A stretch of 64,000 nt of DNA from Sulfurospirillum arcachonense DSM 9755 (GTDB taxonomy: Bacteria; Campylobacterota; Campylobacteria; Campylobacterales; Sulfurospirillaceae), in NCBI RefSeq assembly GCF_000597725.1, contig NZ_JFBL01000011.1:1-64000 (forward strand), read 5' to 3'. A model generated the notes under the pieces. The model was given only the letters and a program-made list of their open reading frames with translations, did not search any database and was not told where the DNA came from. A program made the translations under genes and the position numbers. Positions 44,022 to 54,071 of the stretch are shown here, in pieces; position 1 is the stretch's first letter; each line of letters begins with the position of its first letter.

Positions 44022-45900
44022 TTTTTTATTGGCATGGATTGTATTAATACCTTTTATAAGTTCTTTTATTATTGGTGTTATGTATTTATACTCAATTAAA
44101 GTAGCAAGAGTTCCTAATTTTGTTTTTTCATTATTTGGCTTAAGTGCACCACTTTTGAGTTTTTTATTGGGATTTTCATTTTTTCTTCAAATGATTGGTA
44201 ATGATGAAATATTTTTATATAAAGCATATAGATGGCTAGAAATAGATGGATATGACATAGATATGGGGTTTATGGCAGATAAATTGTCAATTTTTATGGT
44301 TTTATTTATTACTTTTGTAGGGTGGTTAATTCATATTTATGCATCTGGTTATATGAAAGATGATAAGGGCTATGGAAAATTCTTTTTTTATTTTAATTTC
44401 TTTTTAGCTTCAATGTTACTTTTAGTTTTAGGACATGGTCCTATTATTATGTTTATGGGTTGGGAAGGTGTTGGTTTTTCATCCTATCTTTTAATTAGCT
44501 ATTATTATGAAGATGGAGAAAATGTAAAAGCAGGAAATAAAGCTTTTATTGCTAATCGTGTAGGTGATTTTGGCTTTATTGTAGCTATGGTTACTATGTT
44601 TTATTATGCAGGAAGTAATGGTTTTGATTTTCTTAATTTAAAAGAAAGTTTGCTTAGTGTACCAGTTCCAGTATTAACTTTTATAGGTTTTTCTTTATTT
44701 GTTGGAGCGATAGGAAAATCAGCACAAATACCTTTGTTTGTTTGGTTACCTGATGCTATGGCAGGGCCTACACCTGTTTCAGCACTTATTCATGCTGCTA
44801 CTATGGTAACAGCAGGTGTTTACATGGTTGCACGATTTCATTTTTTATATGATTTGATTCCTCATGTAGGACTTTTTATAGCTTATGTTGGTGCAATTTC
44901 TGCGCTTTTTGCTGCGATAATCGCAACAAAACAGACAGATATTAAAAAAATACTAGCATACTCTACTATGTCACAATTAGGTTATATGTTTATAGCAGTT
45001 GGACTTGGTGGGTACAGTGTAGGAATTTTTCATGTATTTACACATGCATTTTTTAAAGCACTTCTTTTTATGGGTGCAGGAGCAGTTATAGTAGCTCTTC
45101 ATCATGAACAAAATATATTTAAAATGGGTGGTATGAAGAAAAAAACTCCTTTAGTTTATTTTACTATGCTAATAGCAACACTTGCTATATCTGGAATCCC
45201 TCCTTTTGCAGGATTTTTTAGTAAAGATGAGATTTTACTTACAGCGTTTAGTTCAGGAGAATACTTACTTTGGATTATTGGTGTTTTTACAGCTATCTTA
45301 ACAGCTTATTATATGTTTAGACTTTTATTTGTTGTGTTTTATGGTAAAAATTATAAAGAAGATAAAAAGCTTCATTTTTTACCAAAAAGTATGACTACTC
45401 CTTTAGTTATTTTAGCTATTGGTTCAATATTAGCAGGGTTTATTGGAATCCCAGAATTGCTGGGTGGAGAAAACTTGATAGGCAGTTGGTTAGGAAATTG
45501 GAAAAATAGTTCTTTACATGTAACACACAGTACAGAGATAATACTTATGGTAATAAATATTTTTGCAGCACTTCTTGGTATCTTTATTGCGTATAAAAAG
45601 TTTTACATGTATGATATGAAAGAAGTACCAATTTTTACTGGAATTGTTTGGAATAAATTTTATATTGATGAAATATATGATACGTTAATTGTCCATAAAA
45701 TAAAACAATTAAGTATCTTTATATCATATAAAATAGATGTTCATTTTATAGATAAAATAGTGATGGGACTCTCACGAGGCTTTATTAGAAGTGGGCATTA
45801 TATTGCAAAGATGCAAAATGCAAATACAAGATTTTATGCATTTACAATGTTAATTGGTATTAGTGTGATATCAACTTATTTAATAATGGTGTTAAGGTAG
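44014..45900 (+). CDS. nuoL: NADH dehydrogenase I subunit L
   Basis: The 628-residue antiporter-like proton pump has about 16 membrane helices. Conserved elements are GWEGVGFSSYLLI, NKAFIANRVGDFGF, the KSAQIPLFVWLPDAMAGPTP Lys region, SALIHAATMVTAGVY, and the long C-terminal lateral helix region ending in a final anchor helix. Confidence 0.96.
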   Translation: MSNFLLAWIVLIPFISSFIIGVMYLYSIKVARVPNFVFSLFGLSAPLLSFLLGFSFFLQMIGNDEIFLYKAYRWLEIDGYDIDMGFMADKLSIFMVLFITFVGWLIHIYASGYMKDDKGYGKFFFYFNFFLASMLLLVLGHGPIIMFMGWEGVGFSSYLLISYYYEDGENVKAGNKAFIANRVGDFGFIVAMVTMFYYAGSNGFDFLNLKESLLSVPVPVLTFIGFSLFVGAIGKSAQIPLFVWLPDAMAGPTPVSALIHAATMVTAGVYMVARFHFLYDLIPHVGLFIAYVGAISALFAAIIATKQTDIKKILAYSTMSQLGYMFIAVGLGGYSVGIFHVFTHAFFKALLFMGAGAVIVALHHEQNIFKMGGMKKKTPLVYFTMLIATLAISGIPPFAGFFSKDEILLTAFSSGEYLLWIIGVFTAILTAYYMFRLLFVVFYGKNYKEDKKLHFLPKSMTTPLVILAIGSILAGFIGIPELLGGENLIGSWLGNWKNSSLHVTHSTEIILMVINIFAALLGIFIAYKKFYMYDMKEVPIFTGIVWNKFYIDEIYDTLIVHKIKQLSIFISYKIDVHFIDKIVMGLSRGFIRSGHYIAKMQNANTRFYAFTMLIGISVISTYLIMVLR

Positions 45901-45903
45901 ATT

Positions 45904-47379
45904 ATGGATTTTGGAATACTCTCAGTAATTATATTTTTACCTATGTTTGTGGCTTTCTCACTTTTACTTTTACCAGTGAGTTCAAAGATAACAAGAAATA
46001 TTGCTTTTATGACGGCTATAGTTATATTATTGCTTGCAGGAATGGTATATTATAATTTTGAACTTACAGGATATATGCAATTTCGTGAACATCATTCATG
46101 GATTAGTAGTTATGGAATCAACTATAGTTTAGGAATTGATGGGTTATCGTTGATTATTTTGATGTTAATTGCTACTTTAATACCTTGTGCATATCTTTGG
46201 TTATGGGATGGAAGAACAAAGGGTTATTGGGTAAGTATGTTACTTATTCAAACAGGAATTACAGGAACACTTTTTTCTCAAGATTTAATTCTATTTTACT
46301 TCTTTTGGGAAGCTATGTTACTTCCAGTTTTTATGATTATAGGTATGTTTGGAACAGGAAATAGAGTTTTTTCAACAATTAAAATTACAGTATATACTAT
46401 TATGGGCTCTTTGTTTATGTTGATTTGTATTCTTTATTTAGGTGTAGCATTTTTCTATGAGTTTGGTTCATGGAGTTTTGCTTTAAATGATCTTATCCAA
46501 ATAACAACATTAAGTAGAGCAGAGCAAATATGGTTATTTGCAGGTTTTATGTTAGCTTTTGCTATTAAAATTCCACTTTTTCCATTCCATACTTGGTTAC
46601 TTGAAACATATTCCAATTCGCCTACAGGGGGAGTTTTTTTACTTTCATCTATTATGGCTAAATTAGGCGTTTATGGAATAGTCCGTTTTGTGATGCCTCT
46701 TTTTCCAGAACTTTATAAAGAGTTTGCTCCTTATTTTGTTTGGATTGGTATTTTTGGACTTTTATATTTTGGAATTGCCGCGTTAATGCAAATAAATATA
46801 AAAAAGATGTTTGCATACTCTTCTGCTTCACATTTAGGTTTTATTGTAACAGGTATATTCTCTTTAAATGCTTATGGTATGACAGGTGCAGCATATTTAA
46901 TTATTGCACATGCTATGGCTACTGGAGGGCTATTTTTGCTAATAGGAAAATTAGAATATGATTTAGGTATTAAATCTATTTTAGCTCTTGGTGGGATAGC
47001 TAAAAAAGCTCCACTATTTACGGTGTTTTTTGCAATTATGCTTCTTTGTATTGTTGGGCTTCCTGGAACAAATGGATTTGTGAGTGAATTTTTGATTATA
47101 TTGGGAACTTTTGGATTTAGTCAAAGTGCAGGTATTGTTTCTGCCTTAACAGTTTTAGTTGCAGCAAGTTTTATGTTTTGGTTATTTCAAAGAGCTATTT
47201 TACAAGACAATGGTAATGATGTTTCACAAATGAAAGATTTGAATCTCAGAGAAGTTTTAGGAATGTTACCTTTAATCTTTTTAATTATAGGCATGGGTGT
47301 ATATCCTGATTGGTTTTTTTATAAAATAGAACCAACTATACAGCACTATTTAATTGATATTTTAGAGATAAGGACATAA
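45904..47379 (+). CDS. nuoM: NADH dehydrogenase I subunit M
   Basis: The 491-residue proton-pumping subunit contains SLGIDGLSLIILML, FYFFWEAMLLPVFMIIG, FAIKIPLFPFHTWLLETYSN, PTGGVFLLSSIMAKLGVYG and SASHLGFIVTGIF. It lies 3 nt after nuoL. Confidence 0.96.
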   Translation: MDFGILSVIIFLPMFVAFSLLLLPVSSKITRNIAFMTAIVILLLAGMVYYNFELTGYMQFREHHSWISSYGINYSLGIDGLSLIILMLIATLIPCAYLWLWDGRTKGYWVSMLLIQTGITGTLFSQDLILFYFFWEAMLLPVFMIIGMFGTGNRVFSTIKITVYTIMGSLFMLICILYLGVAFFYEFGSWSFALNDLIQITTLSRAEQIWLFAGFMLAFAIKIPLFPFHTWLLETYSNSPTGGVFLLSSIMAKLGVYGIVRFVMPLFPELYKEFAPYFVWIGIFGLLYFGIAALMQINIKKMFAYSSASHLGFIVTGIFSLNAYGMTGAAYLIIAHAMATGGLFLLIGKLEYDLGIKSILALGGIAKKAPLFTVFFAIMLLCIVGLPGTNGFVSEFLIILGTFGFSQSAGIVSALTVLVAASFMFWLFQRAILQDNGNDVSQMKDLNLREVLGMLPLIFLIIGMGVYPDWFFYKIEPTIQHYLIDILEIRT

Positions 47380-47381
47380 TA

Positions 47382-48890
47382 ATGCAAACACCAGATATTA
47401 CATATCTTTTACCACTTTTTTTTGTAGGCGTTGGTGCAATATTATTAATGATACTGAGTACTTTTAAAAATATCAATATAAAAAAGGGAGCTATTGCTTC
47501 CTTAGTATTTTTAACTTTGGCAATTGTTTCTAATATTTATAATTTAAATACCCTAGGAGACATTTACTCAGTGTATCCTTTTTCTGATGTTTTTAATAAT
47601 ATGATAGTGGTGGATACCTATGCAAGTTATTTTAGCACTATATTAATTTTAGGTGGTATTTTAACTATTCTAATAGGATTACATTATTTTCAAAGGCGTA
47701 AAGAATTCACTGTAGAATTTTTTTCACTTCTTCTATTTTCTGTTTTTGGGATGATGTTATTAGTTCATGCAAATGAGTTAATTACTGCATTTATTGCTTT
47801 GGAAATAGCTTCAATATCACTATATATAATGATTGGTTTTGAAAAGGTAATAGATAAAAGAATTGAAGCTAGTTATAAATATTTGGTCTTAGGTTCACTA
47901 GCTGGAGTATTTTTTCTTTTAGGAAGTTCTTTTATTTATGGAGCAACTGGAACTACTAGTATTGGAGAAATAGGCATTTTTGTTAGTAACAACATAGATA
48001 GTAATATGAGTCTGATAATTCTTGGTGGAACAATGATTTTAATTACTTTTCTTTTTAAAATTGCAGCTTTTCCTTTTCAAAATTGGGCGATAGATGTATA
48101 TGATGGAGCATCTCTTCCTGTTACTGCTTTTATGGCTGCAACATTTAAAGCTGCAGTTTTTGGTTTCATTCTTCGTCTAGTTTTAGTTGATTTTGATTTG
48201 ATTCGTGATTTTTGGGATGATATGTTTGTATATATTATTATCTTTACTTTAGCATATGGTAGTTTTCTCGCTATTATTCAAAAATCACTAAAAAGAATGT
48301 TGGTATCATCAAGTATCGTTCATACTGGATATCTTCTTATAGCATTTGTATCAATTGGAGTTATTGGAGAAAATGCAGCAAGCTCAATTATATTTTATTT
48401 AGTGGCGTACTTTTTATCAGCACTTGGAGCATTTGGTCTTATCGCTTATATCTCTTCAGAAGATCAATTAAGAATAACTTATGATGACTTTAGAGGTTTT
48501 TCTCACATAAGACCATATATGGCTGCAATGCTAAGTGTATTTATGCTTTCATTAGCAGGTATTCCTTCAACGATAGGATTTATTGGAAAGTTTTATATTT
48601 TTACAGGAGCAATTGAATCAGGAAATGAAATATTAGCAATAGTAGGTATTACCGCTACATTTGTATCTGTATATTATTATTTTAAATTGATTGCCGTAAT
48701 GTACTTTTATAGAAGTCCAGAAATGACAGATGTTCCTCCTTTAAAAGGCATAGCACCTTTGGTTATTGCAGTTATTGCTTTAATGATTATTTGGGGAGGT
48801 ATAGGAAATACACTTATTGCATATTTCCCTGGAGTTGATTTTTTAATAGATATGGCTAAATTATCTTATAAATCATTATTTATATTATGA
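47382..48890 (+). CDS. nuoN: NADH dehydrogenase I subunit N
   Basis: The 502-residue third pump subunit has the pattern IALEIASISLYIMIG, EASYKYLVLGSLAGVFFLLG, FKIAAFPFQNWAIDVYDGAS, and LAGIPSTIGFIGKF. It ends the plus-strand nuo operon. Its stop overlaps the stop of the convergent Crp/Fnr-family gene by 6 nt, and no terminator lies between them. Confidence 0.95.
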   Translation: MQTPDITYLLPLFFVGVGAILLMILSTFKNINIKKGAIASLVFLTLAIVSNIYNLNTLGDIYSVYPFSDVFNNMIVVDTYASYFSTILILGGILTILIGLHYFQRRKEFTVEFFSLLLFSVFGMMLLVHANELITAFIALEIASISLYIMIGFEKVIDKRIEASYKYLVLGSLAGVFFLLGSSFIYGATGTTSIGEIGIFVSNNIDSNMSLIILGGTMILITFLFKIAAFPFQNWAIDVYDGASLPVTAFMAATFKAAVFGFILRLVLVDFDLIRDFWDDMFVYIIIFTLAYGSFLAIIQKSLKRMLVSSSIVHTGYLLIAFVSIGVIGENAASSIIFYLVAYFLSALGAFGLIAYISSEDQLRITYDDFRGFSHIRPYMAAMLSVFMLSLAGIPSTIGFIGKFYIFTGAIESGNEILAIVGITATFVSVYYYFKLIAVMYFYRSPEMTDVPPLKGIAPLVIAVIALMIIWGGIGNTLIAYFPGVDFLIDMAKLSYKSLFIL

Positions 48891-49541
48891 TTTATTAAAA
48901 TTGGGGCAACAAGCAAATAGTTCGCTTAGTGCCTCTTTATCTTTTATTTCAAAGTGGTTTTTATCATAAGAAATAATTTTATCTTTTTGTAGTTTTTTAA
49001 GATTTCTAGAAAAAGTTTCAGGAGCCATATTTAAAATCTCTGCTATTTTATATTTTTTGACTTTTATAAAAATTTCATGATTATCAAAAATGAGTTGAGC
49101 GAGTTTTTGCATAGATGTTTGTTGCATATTCGTATTCATTAAAGATTTTATTTTACCTACTAATTGCATAATTAACCCAAGAGCAATTTCTGGATCCCTT
49201 AAAAAGTCTTTTTCAAAATCATCAAAAGAGACAACTAAAATAGTAGATTCTATTTCACATTCTGCTGTTATTTGATGAGGTGTTCTTTGTAGCGTTGCTG
49301 CTTCACCAATAAGAGATTGTGTATAATAATAAGTTAATATATTTATATTGTCATTTTTGTCATAACGGTATAGTTTTATTAAACCATCTAATAAAAAATA
49401 GAGATTTTTAGGCTCATCACCTTCATAAAAAAGTATATTTCCTGGTTTTAATTTTTTTATTGTGCTTATATTTTCAAGTTTTTTTAATTGATTGTTATCT
49501 AGTGATCCAAATAAGCATATCTCTTTTAATGTATGTTTCAT
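48885..49541 (-). CDS. Crp/Fnr-family transcriptional regulator
   Basis: The 218-residue protein has a cyclic-nucleotide-binding-like domain (about 5-120, LKPGNILFYEGDEPKNLYFL, GEAATLQRTPHQITAECE), a dimer helix, and a Crp-type winged helix (KKYKIAEILNMAPETFSRNL). The recognition helix keeps the E-x-x-S-R pattern of Fnr/Dnr proteins. Fnr-type N-terminal Cys clusters are absent, but it ends in ACCPN. I chose Met 49541; the upstream TTG frame from 49571 lies inside nuoF. It is the last gene after nuoF, so it should be co-transcribed with nuoA-F. It may act on the TGTCA-N6-TGACA site before nuoG. Confidence 0.85.
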   Translation of the reverse strand: MKHTLKEICLFGSLDNNQLKKLENISTIKKLKPGNILFYEGDEPKNLYFLLDGLIKLYRYDKNDNINILTYYYTQSLIGEAATLQRTPHQITAECEIESTILVVSFDDFEKDFLRDPEIALGLIMQLVGKIKSLMNTNMQQTSMQKLAQLIFDNHEIFIKVKKYKIAEILNMAPETFSRNLKKLQKDKIISYDKNHFEIKDKEALSELFACCPNFNKS

Positions 49542-49548
49542 CTGTTTA

Positions 49549-50796
49549 TTACTCTTTGCATAAAACGTCAAATTCGTTTTTAAATTTTGCTAAATAACTA
49601 TCTGCTATATACGCAACTGACGGAGCAAATACACAGATTGTTTTTCCATTGAGCATTTCACAAGCATCAAGCATTGTATCATAATCCTTTAAAGAGCCTT
49701 TGCCTTTTAAAATTTTCCCTAATATTTTATCTACCCAACCACATCCTTCACGACATGGTGTACATTGTCCACAAGATTCATGATGATAAAATTCAAAAAG
49801 ATTTTTCATAGATTCTGGTATTGAAGTATCTTCATCGATAAAAATCATTCCTCCTGTTCCTAAACTTGAGCCGTGTTCTTGTAGAGATTCATAATCAAGT
49901 GTTATATCATTAATTTCATCAGCTCTGAGAATTGCACAAGAAGAACCGCCAGGGATAACTGCTTTAAGTTTTTTACCATCTTTTACACCACCACCAATTT
50001 TTTCAATAACTTCTGTCATACTTACACCAAAAGGTAACTCATAAACTCCTGGATTCTTAATGTGGCCACTAAGTCCAAAAAGCATAGTTCCAGGACTACA
50101 ATCAGTACCATGTGCTCTGTAAGCTTCAAATCCTTCATTGATAATATAAGGAACACTTGCTATCGTTTCAACATTATTGACAACAGTTGGTCCACCAAAA
50201 AACCATTCTGGTTCTTTTTGTTGAGGTTTAAGTCTAGGATGTCCACGTTTGCCTTCAAGAGATTCAAGAAGGGCACTTTTTTCTCCACATATATATGCTC
50301 CAGCACCTCTGTGAAGTGTTAAATCAAGTGCATAGTCATGTCCTGCTATTTTTTCTCCTAGGTATCCTACTTCATATGCTTCATCAATGGCCTCTTGCAT
50401 TCTTTTTGCCCAAAATACATACTCACCTCTTATATAGATGTAGGCATGGTGAGCACCGATAGCATATGATGAGTTAATAATCCCTTCTATTAAAAGATGA
50501 GGGTCATACTCCATAATCTGTCTATCTTTAAACGTTCCAGGCTCACTCTCATCTGCATTAATAACAAGGTACGTAGGTTTTTCATGTTCATCTGGAATGA
50601 GTTGCCATTTATTTCCTGTAGCAGCACCACCACCACCTTTACCTCGAAGTCCACTTGCAATTACTTCTTTAGTTACTTCTTCTGGAGTCATAGTAAAAAG
50701 TTTATTTAAAGAAGAATATCTACCGTTTTTAACGGCAACTTCTAATTTATGTGAATTTTCTATATCAAAGTTCTTACTTACTATTTTAACTATCAT
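49549..50796 (-). CDS. nuoF: NADH dehydrogenase I subunit F
   Basis: The 415-residue FMN- and NADH-binding subunit includes GLRGKGGGGAATGNKW, NADESEPGTFKDR, GAGAYICGEKSALLESLEGK, and the N3 cluster ESCGQCTPCREGC with the fourth Cys in NGKTICVFAP. Many Campylobacterota complex I enzymes lack a true NuoE/NuoF pair. Here both are canonical, so electrons should come from NADH. AGAGGA, the leader element and a 26-codon ORF precede it. Confidence 0.97.
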   Translation of the reverse strand: MIVKIVSKNFDIENSHKLEVAVKNGRYSSLNKLFTMTPEEVTKEVIASGLRGKGGGGAATGNKWQLIPDEHEKPTYLVINADESEPGTFKDRQIMEYDPHLLIEGIINSSYAIGAHHAYIYIRGEYVFWAKRMQEAIDEAYEVGYLGEKIAGHDYALDLTLHRGAGAYICGEKSALLESLEGKRGHPRLKPQQKEPEWFFGGPTVVNNVETIASVPYIINEGFEAYRAHGTDCSPGTMLFGLSGHIKNPGVYELPFGVSMTEVIEKIGGGVKDGKKLKAVIPGGSSCAILRADEINDITLDYESLQEHGSSLGTGGMIFIDEDTSIPESMKNLFEFYHHESCGQCTPCREGCGWVDKILGKILKGKGSLKDYDTMLDACEMLNGKTICVFAPSVAYIADSYLAKFKNEFDVLCKE

Positions 50797-50797
50797 T

Positions 50798-50878
50798 TTA
50801 ATGTCCTCTTTTCACTGAACAAGTCCAGCAAAAATTTCTCGCGACTAAAGCACGAAGTCTAACTTCTGTACATTTCAT
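50798..50878 (-). CDS. Coupled small ORF between nuoE and nuoF (26 codons)
   Basis: Its ATG overlaps the nuoE stop (ATGA) and its TAA ends one base before the nuoF ATG, so it fills the gap exactly. The 26-residue product is basic, with three Cys, two of them in CWTC. Its RALVARN...TCS pattern resembles the ORF between livH and livM (KALVRG...TCS), in the same frame and with the same codon count from Ala to Ser. It could be translated for coupling, be a real small protein, or mirror the RNA element that overlaps it. Confidence 0.4.
   Translation of the reverse strand: MKCTEVRLRALVARNFCWTCSVKRGH
50803..50851 (-). promoter_or_regulatory. Leader element copy before nuoF (diverged)
   Basis: On the minus strand: GCTTTAGT, three bases, GAGAAATT, then a 9-bp stem TTTTTGCTG / CAGTGAAAA (two G-U pairs) with loop GACTTGTT. 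GAGGA, the nuoF ribosome site, follows directly. Confidence 0.5.
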
Positions 50879-51351
50879 TTTAATGTATCCAATAATTCAT
50901 CTATTTTTTCAACTGTGAGGTTTTCGACATAATCATCATTAAAGCTCATTGCTGGAGCTGTTCCACATGAGCCTAAACATTCTACTTCTGTAAGAGTAAA
51001 TTTCATGTCTTTTGTAGTTTCCCCAAATTTAACGCCTAGTTTATTTTCTATGTGTGATTTTATTTTTTCACTGCCGCAAAGTTTGCAAGAGAGAGTTTTA
51101 CATACTTGGATATGATACTTACCAATAGGTTCTAAATTAAACATAGTATAAAAAGAGGCTATCCCTTGAATATCCATAGGACTCGTACCAAGTTTATCTG
51201 CTAAAAAAACCATTGCTTCTTCACTAATCCAACCCTCTTGGTATTGAATCATCCATAACGAAGGTAGAGATAAAGAAGCACGATCAGGATATCTTTTTAA
51301 AAGTTCTTGAAATTTTTTTTCATTTTCTTCACTAAATTTAAATTCACTCAT
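50875..51351 (-). CDS. nuoE: NADH dehydrogenase I subunit E
   Basis: The 158-residue thioredoxin-like subunit holds the 2Fe-2S cluster N1a. Its ligands are CKTLSC and CLGSC, in the classic C-x4-C and C-x3-C pattern. An N-terminal helical domain (RASLSLPSLWMIQYQEGWIS) is complete. It overlaps nuoCD by ATGA and the downstream small ORF by 4 nt. Confidence 0.96.
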   Translation of the reverse strand: MSEFKFSEENEKKFQELLKRYPDRASLSLPSLWMIQYQEGWISEEAMVFLADKLGTSPMDIQGIASFYTMFNLEPIGKYHIQVCKTLSCKLCGSEKIKSHIENKLGVKFGETTKDMKFTLTEVECLGSCGTAPAMSFNDDYVENLTVEKIDELLDTLK

Positions 51352-53027
51352 CTATCTAGCTCCCCAGCAACAATATTTAAACTTCCTAAACTTAAAACAG
51401 AATCAGCTACCATACCACCTTCTAATAAATCAGGTAGAGCAGACATAGCAGGAAAACATGGAGGCCTTACTTTTAATTTATAAGGAGTTCCACTTCCATC
51501 ACTTACAATAAAAAAGCCAAGTTCCCCATTTCCTGCTTCAATAGCTCTATAAAATTCACCTTTTGGTACTTTTACACCTTCATAAACTAATTTAAATTGG
51601 TTCATAAGTCCTTCAATGTTGTTGTATACATCTTCCTTTTTTGGAAAAGATATTGCTCTGTCATTGACTACAATTTCTCCACCAGGAAGAACTTTCATAG
51701 CTTGTTTAATTATTCTGATACTTTGTCGTATCTCTTCAAATCTTACCATGAGCCTGTCATATACATCGCCAACACTGCCCACTGCAATATCAAAATCAAA
51801 TGATTCATAAAAGTAATAAGGATTAGTTTTTCTCAAATCATAAGCCACACCACTTGCTCTAAGATTTGGTCCAGTAAAACCTTTATTGATAGCATCTTGG
51901 GCATTTATTACTCCAATATTTTGTGTTCTATCATGAAAAATTCTATTGTGCTCTACTAAAGAAAGAGCATCACCCATACCTTTTTCGATCGATTTTATAC
52001 AATCTTGTAAGTCATTTTCAAAACCATCATAAAAATCATGAGCCACTCCACCAATTCTCATATAAGAGTTTGTAAGTCTAGCTCCAGTAAGTTTTGAAAG
52101 TAAATCATAAACAGCTTCTCTAGGATTATATAAATACCAATAGTTTGTTAATGCCCCCATGTCTACTAAACCAGCAGCTAAACAAACAAGGTGATCAATG
52201 ATGCGAGAAAGTTCACCTATAATAACCCTTATAAATTGAGCACGTTCAGGTACAGTAACATTTAACATACCTTCTACAGTATGAGCAAAAGCTGTGTTAT
52301 TGAGAATTGCTGAACAGTAGTTTAGTCTATCGGTATAAGGAATTATTTGATTATAAGTATGATTTTCACAAGATTTTTCAAATCCTCGGTGAAGATAACC
52401 AATTTCACTTACAGCACTTATAATATTTTCACCATCAAGTGCTACAAAAGTTCTTATTGTCCCATGACTTGCAGGGTGTGCAGGACCTAAGTTTAAGAAC
52501 ATTAAATCATCATGAGATTTATATCCTTTTTGCTCTAACCTAGGAATCATTTCATCCATGAGATCATCAGTTTTTGTGCACAGTTGACCTTTTGTAATAG
52601 GATAATCTTTTCTTAGAGGATGGCCATCAAACTCTTTATGGTTTAAAACTCTTTTTAAATTCGGATGATTTAAAAATTTAATACCATATTGATCCCAAAC
52701 TTCTCTTTCTGCCCAGTTTGCTGAAAAAAATAGATCAGATATACTTTCTACATGTAAATCTCCATCTTCTTCTTCAACAAATACTTTTAGTTTTATAAGG
52801 TTTTTAAATTCTGTATCTCTTAAGAGATAAACTACGGCAAATCTACTTGGCATTGGTTTATTATATTTATAATAGTCAATAGCTGTGATGTCTGCTAAAA
52901 AGTGAAAATTATCTTCTTCTTTTAAACATTTTATTGCAGCTTTTAAAAATGTTTGTTCTAATATATAAATACCATTTTCATCTATTTTATAAAGATCTTT
53001 AAATTTTTTTTCAAAATGGCTATCCAT
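51348..53027 (-). CDS. nuoCD: Fused NADH dehydrogenase I subunits C and D
   Basis: The 559-residue fusion has a NuoC part (about 1-165, [28 protein letters not shown]) joined to NuoD (about 175-559). NuoD has [44 protein letters not shown], and a C-terminal [14 protein letters not shown]. The NuoD face forms the quinone site. A C-D fusion is known from E. coli and others. It overlaps nuoB by 8 nt. Confidence 0.96.
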   Translation of the reverse strand: MDSHFEKKFKDLYKIDENGIYILEQTFLKAAIKCLKEEDNFHFLADITAIDYYKYNKPMPSRFAVVYLLRDTEFKNLIKLKVFVEEEDGDLHVESISDLFFSANWAEREVWDQYGIKFLNHPNLKRVLNHKEFDGHPLRKDYPITKGQLCTKTDDLMDEMIPRLEQKGYKSHDDLMFLNLGPAHPASHGTIRTFVALDGENIISAVSEIGYLHRGFEKSCENHTYNQIIPYTDRLNYCSAILNNTAFAHTVEGMLNVTVPERAQFIRVIIGELSRIIDHLVCLAAGLVDMGALTNYWYLYNPREAVYDLLSKLTGARLTNSYMRIGGVAHDFYDGFENDLQDCIKSIEKGMGDALSLVEHNRIFHDRTQNIGVINAQDAINKGFTGPNLRASGVAYDLRKTNPYYFYESFDFDIAVGSVGDVYDRLMVRFEEIRQSIRIIKQAMKVLPGGEIVVNDRAISFPKKEDVYNNIEGLMNQFKLVYEGVKVPKGEFYRAIEAGNGELGFFIVSDGSGTPYKLKVRPPCFPAMSALPDLLEGGMVADSVLSLGSLNIVAGELDR

Positions 53028-53541
53028 CTAGCCTTCCTTTAAAATCAGTGTTTACTCTATCTTTAACGATACTTTCATTTCTTGCTTGTTTAGCTTGGAT
53101 TTGAAGTAGTGCATCAAGAAGTGCTTCTGGACGAGGAGGGCAGCCAGCGACATATACATCAACAGGGATAATTGAATCAATCCCTTGAAGTGTTGTATAG
53201 TTATCATAAAACCCACCACTACAGGCACATGCCCCCATGCTAATAACCCATTTAGGCTCTGTCATTTGGTCATAAATTCTTTTTAGAACAGGAGCTTGTT
53301 TATAACTTATAGTTCCTGCAACCACCATAAGGTCTGCTTGTCGTGGAGAAAAGCGAACAACTTCAGCACCAAATCTGGAAATATCAAACTTACTTGAAGC
53401 TGCACTCATAAATTCTATAGCACAACATGCTGTTCCAAAAACATAAGGCCACATTGAAGATTCACGTGCCCAACTTATGGCATCATCTAATTTTGTAGTA
53501 ATTACACTATCACCAAAAACTGCTTCTGCTCCTACTGCCAT
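53020..53541 (-). CDS. nuoB: NADH dehydrogenase I subunit B
   Basis: The 173-residue subunit carries the terminal 4Fe-4S cluster N2. Its ligands are the adjacent pair in [11 protein letters not shown], the Cys in [13 protein letters not shown] and the Cys in [16 protein letters not shown] chose Met 53541 ([12 protein letters not shown]); the open frame continues upstream to 53652 but that part is nuoA in another frame. It overlaps nuoA by 10 nt. Confidence 0.96.
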   Translation of the reverse strand: MAVGAEAVFGDSVITTKLDDAISWARESSMWPYVFGTACCAIEFMSAASSKFDISRFGAEVVRFSPRQADLMVVAGTISYKQAPVLKRIYDQMTEPKWVISMGACACSGGFYDNYTTLQGIDSIIPVDVYVAGCPPRPEALLDALLQIQAKQARNESIVKDRVNTDFKGRLDG

Positions 53542-53894
53542 TTGAGTGCCTTTATACGGTATACATAGATAAGACCAGCTATAAGAAGAATCATAAATGA
53601 AAACATCTCTGCTAATCCAAAAAAACCAAGCTCTCGTACATTTACGGCCCATGGGAACATAAATATGATTTCTACATCAAAAAGTACAAAAAGTATGGCA
53701 ACTAAATAAAATTTGACACTAAAGCGGCTATCAGATCCCCCAATAGGGTTTGTAACACCACTTTCATAAGATAGATTCTTCTGTTTATTTCCTTGTGAAT
53801 TTGGTCCAAGTTTTTTGGATAAAACAAAAAGTATTGGAATCGTAATTGCCAACACAAAGATAATAGACGAAGCAAGTATTAATTCGAGTGACAC
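53532..53894 (-). CDS. nuoA: NADH dehydrogenase I subunit A
   Basis: The 120-residue, three-helix membrane subunit starts at GTG with GAGAGGT 10 nt upstream. Motifs are [20 protein letters not shown] and [21 protein letters not shown]. It opens the minus-strand operon nuoA-B-CD-E-F-regulator. Its promoter should lie in the 177 bp shared with the divergent peptidase gene. Confidence 0.95.
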   Translation of the reverse strand: MSLELILASSIIFVLAITIPILFVLSKKLGPNSQGNKQKNLSYESGVTNPIGGSDSRFSVKFYLVAILFVLFDVEIIFMFPWAVNVRELGFFGLAEMFSFMILLIAGLIYVYRIKALKWQ

Positions 53895-54045
53895 AAGCGT
53901 ACCTCTCTCTAAGATTTTTTATATAGTATCCTATAAAGTATAAAATAAAAGTAAATATTTTAAACCAAATTTTCTTTTCAAATAATCTTCTAAGCGAGAT
54001 TTACATATAATAATTTTTCTTACATGTAAAGACTTTACATAGGAA

Positions 54046-54051
54046 TATAAT
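54046..54051 (+). promoter_or_regulatory. -10 element of the cell-shape peptidase gene
   Basis: TATAAT lies 20 nt before the TTG start, with GAAAGG between them. One copy of the TACATGTA palindrome lies 25 bp upstream. Confidence 0.5.
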
Positions 54052-54071
54052 GAATCATAGAAAGGTATTGA

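Noticed and set aside
53542-53652. Longer nuoB start giving a 210-residue protein
   Set aside because: The extra 37 residues are read from the nuoA coding region in another frame and are unlike any NuoB N-terminus.
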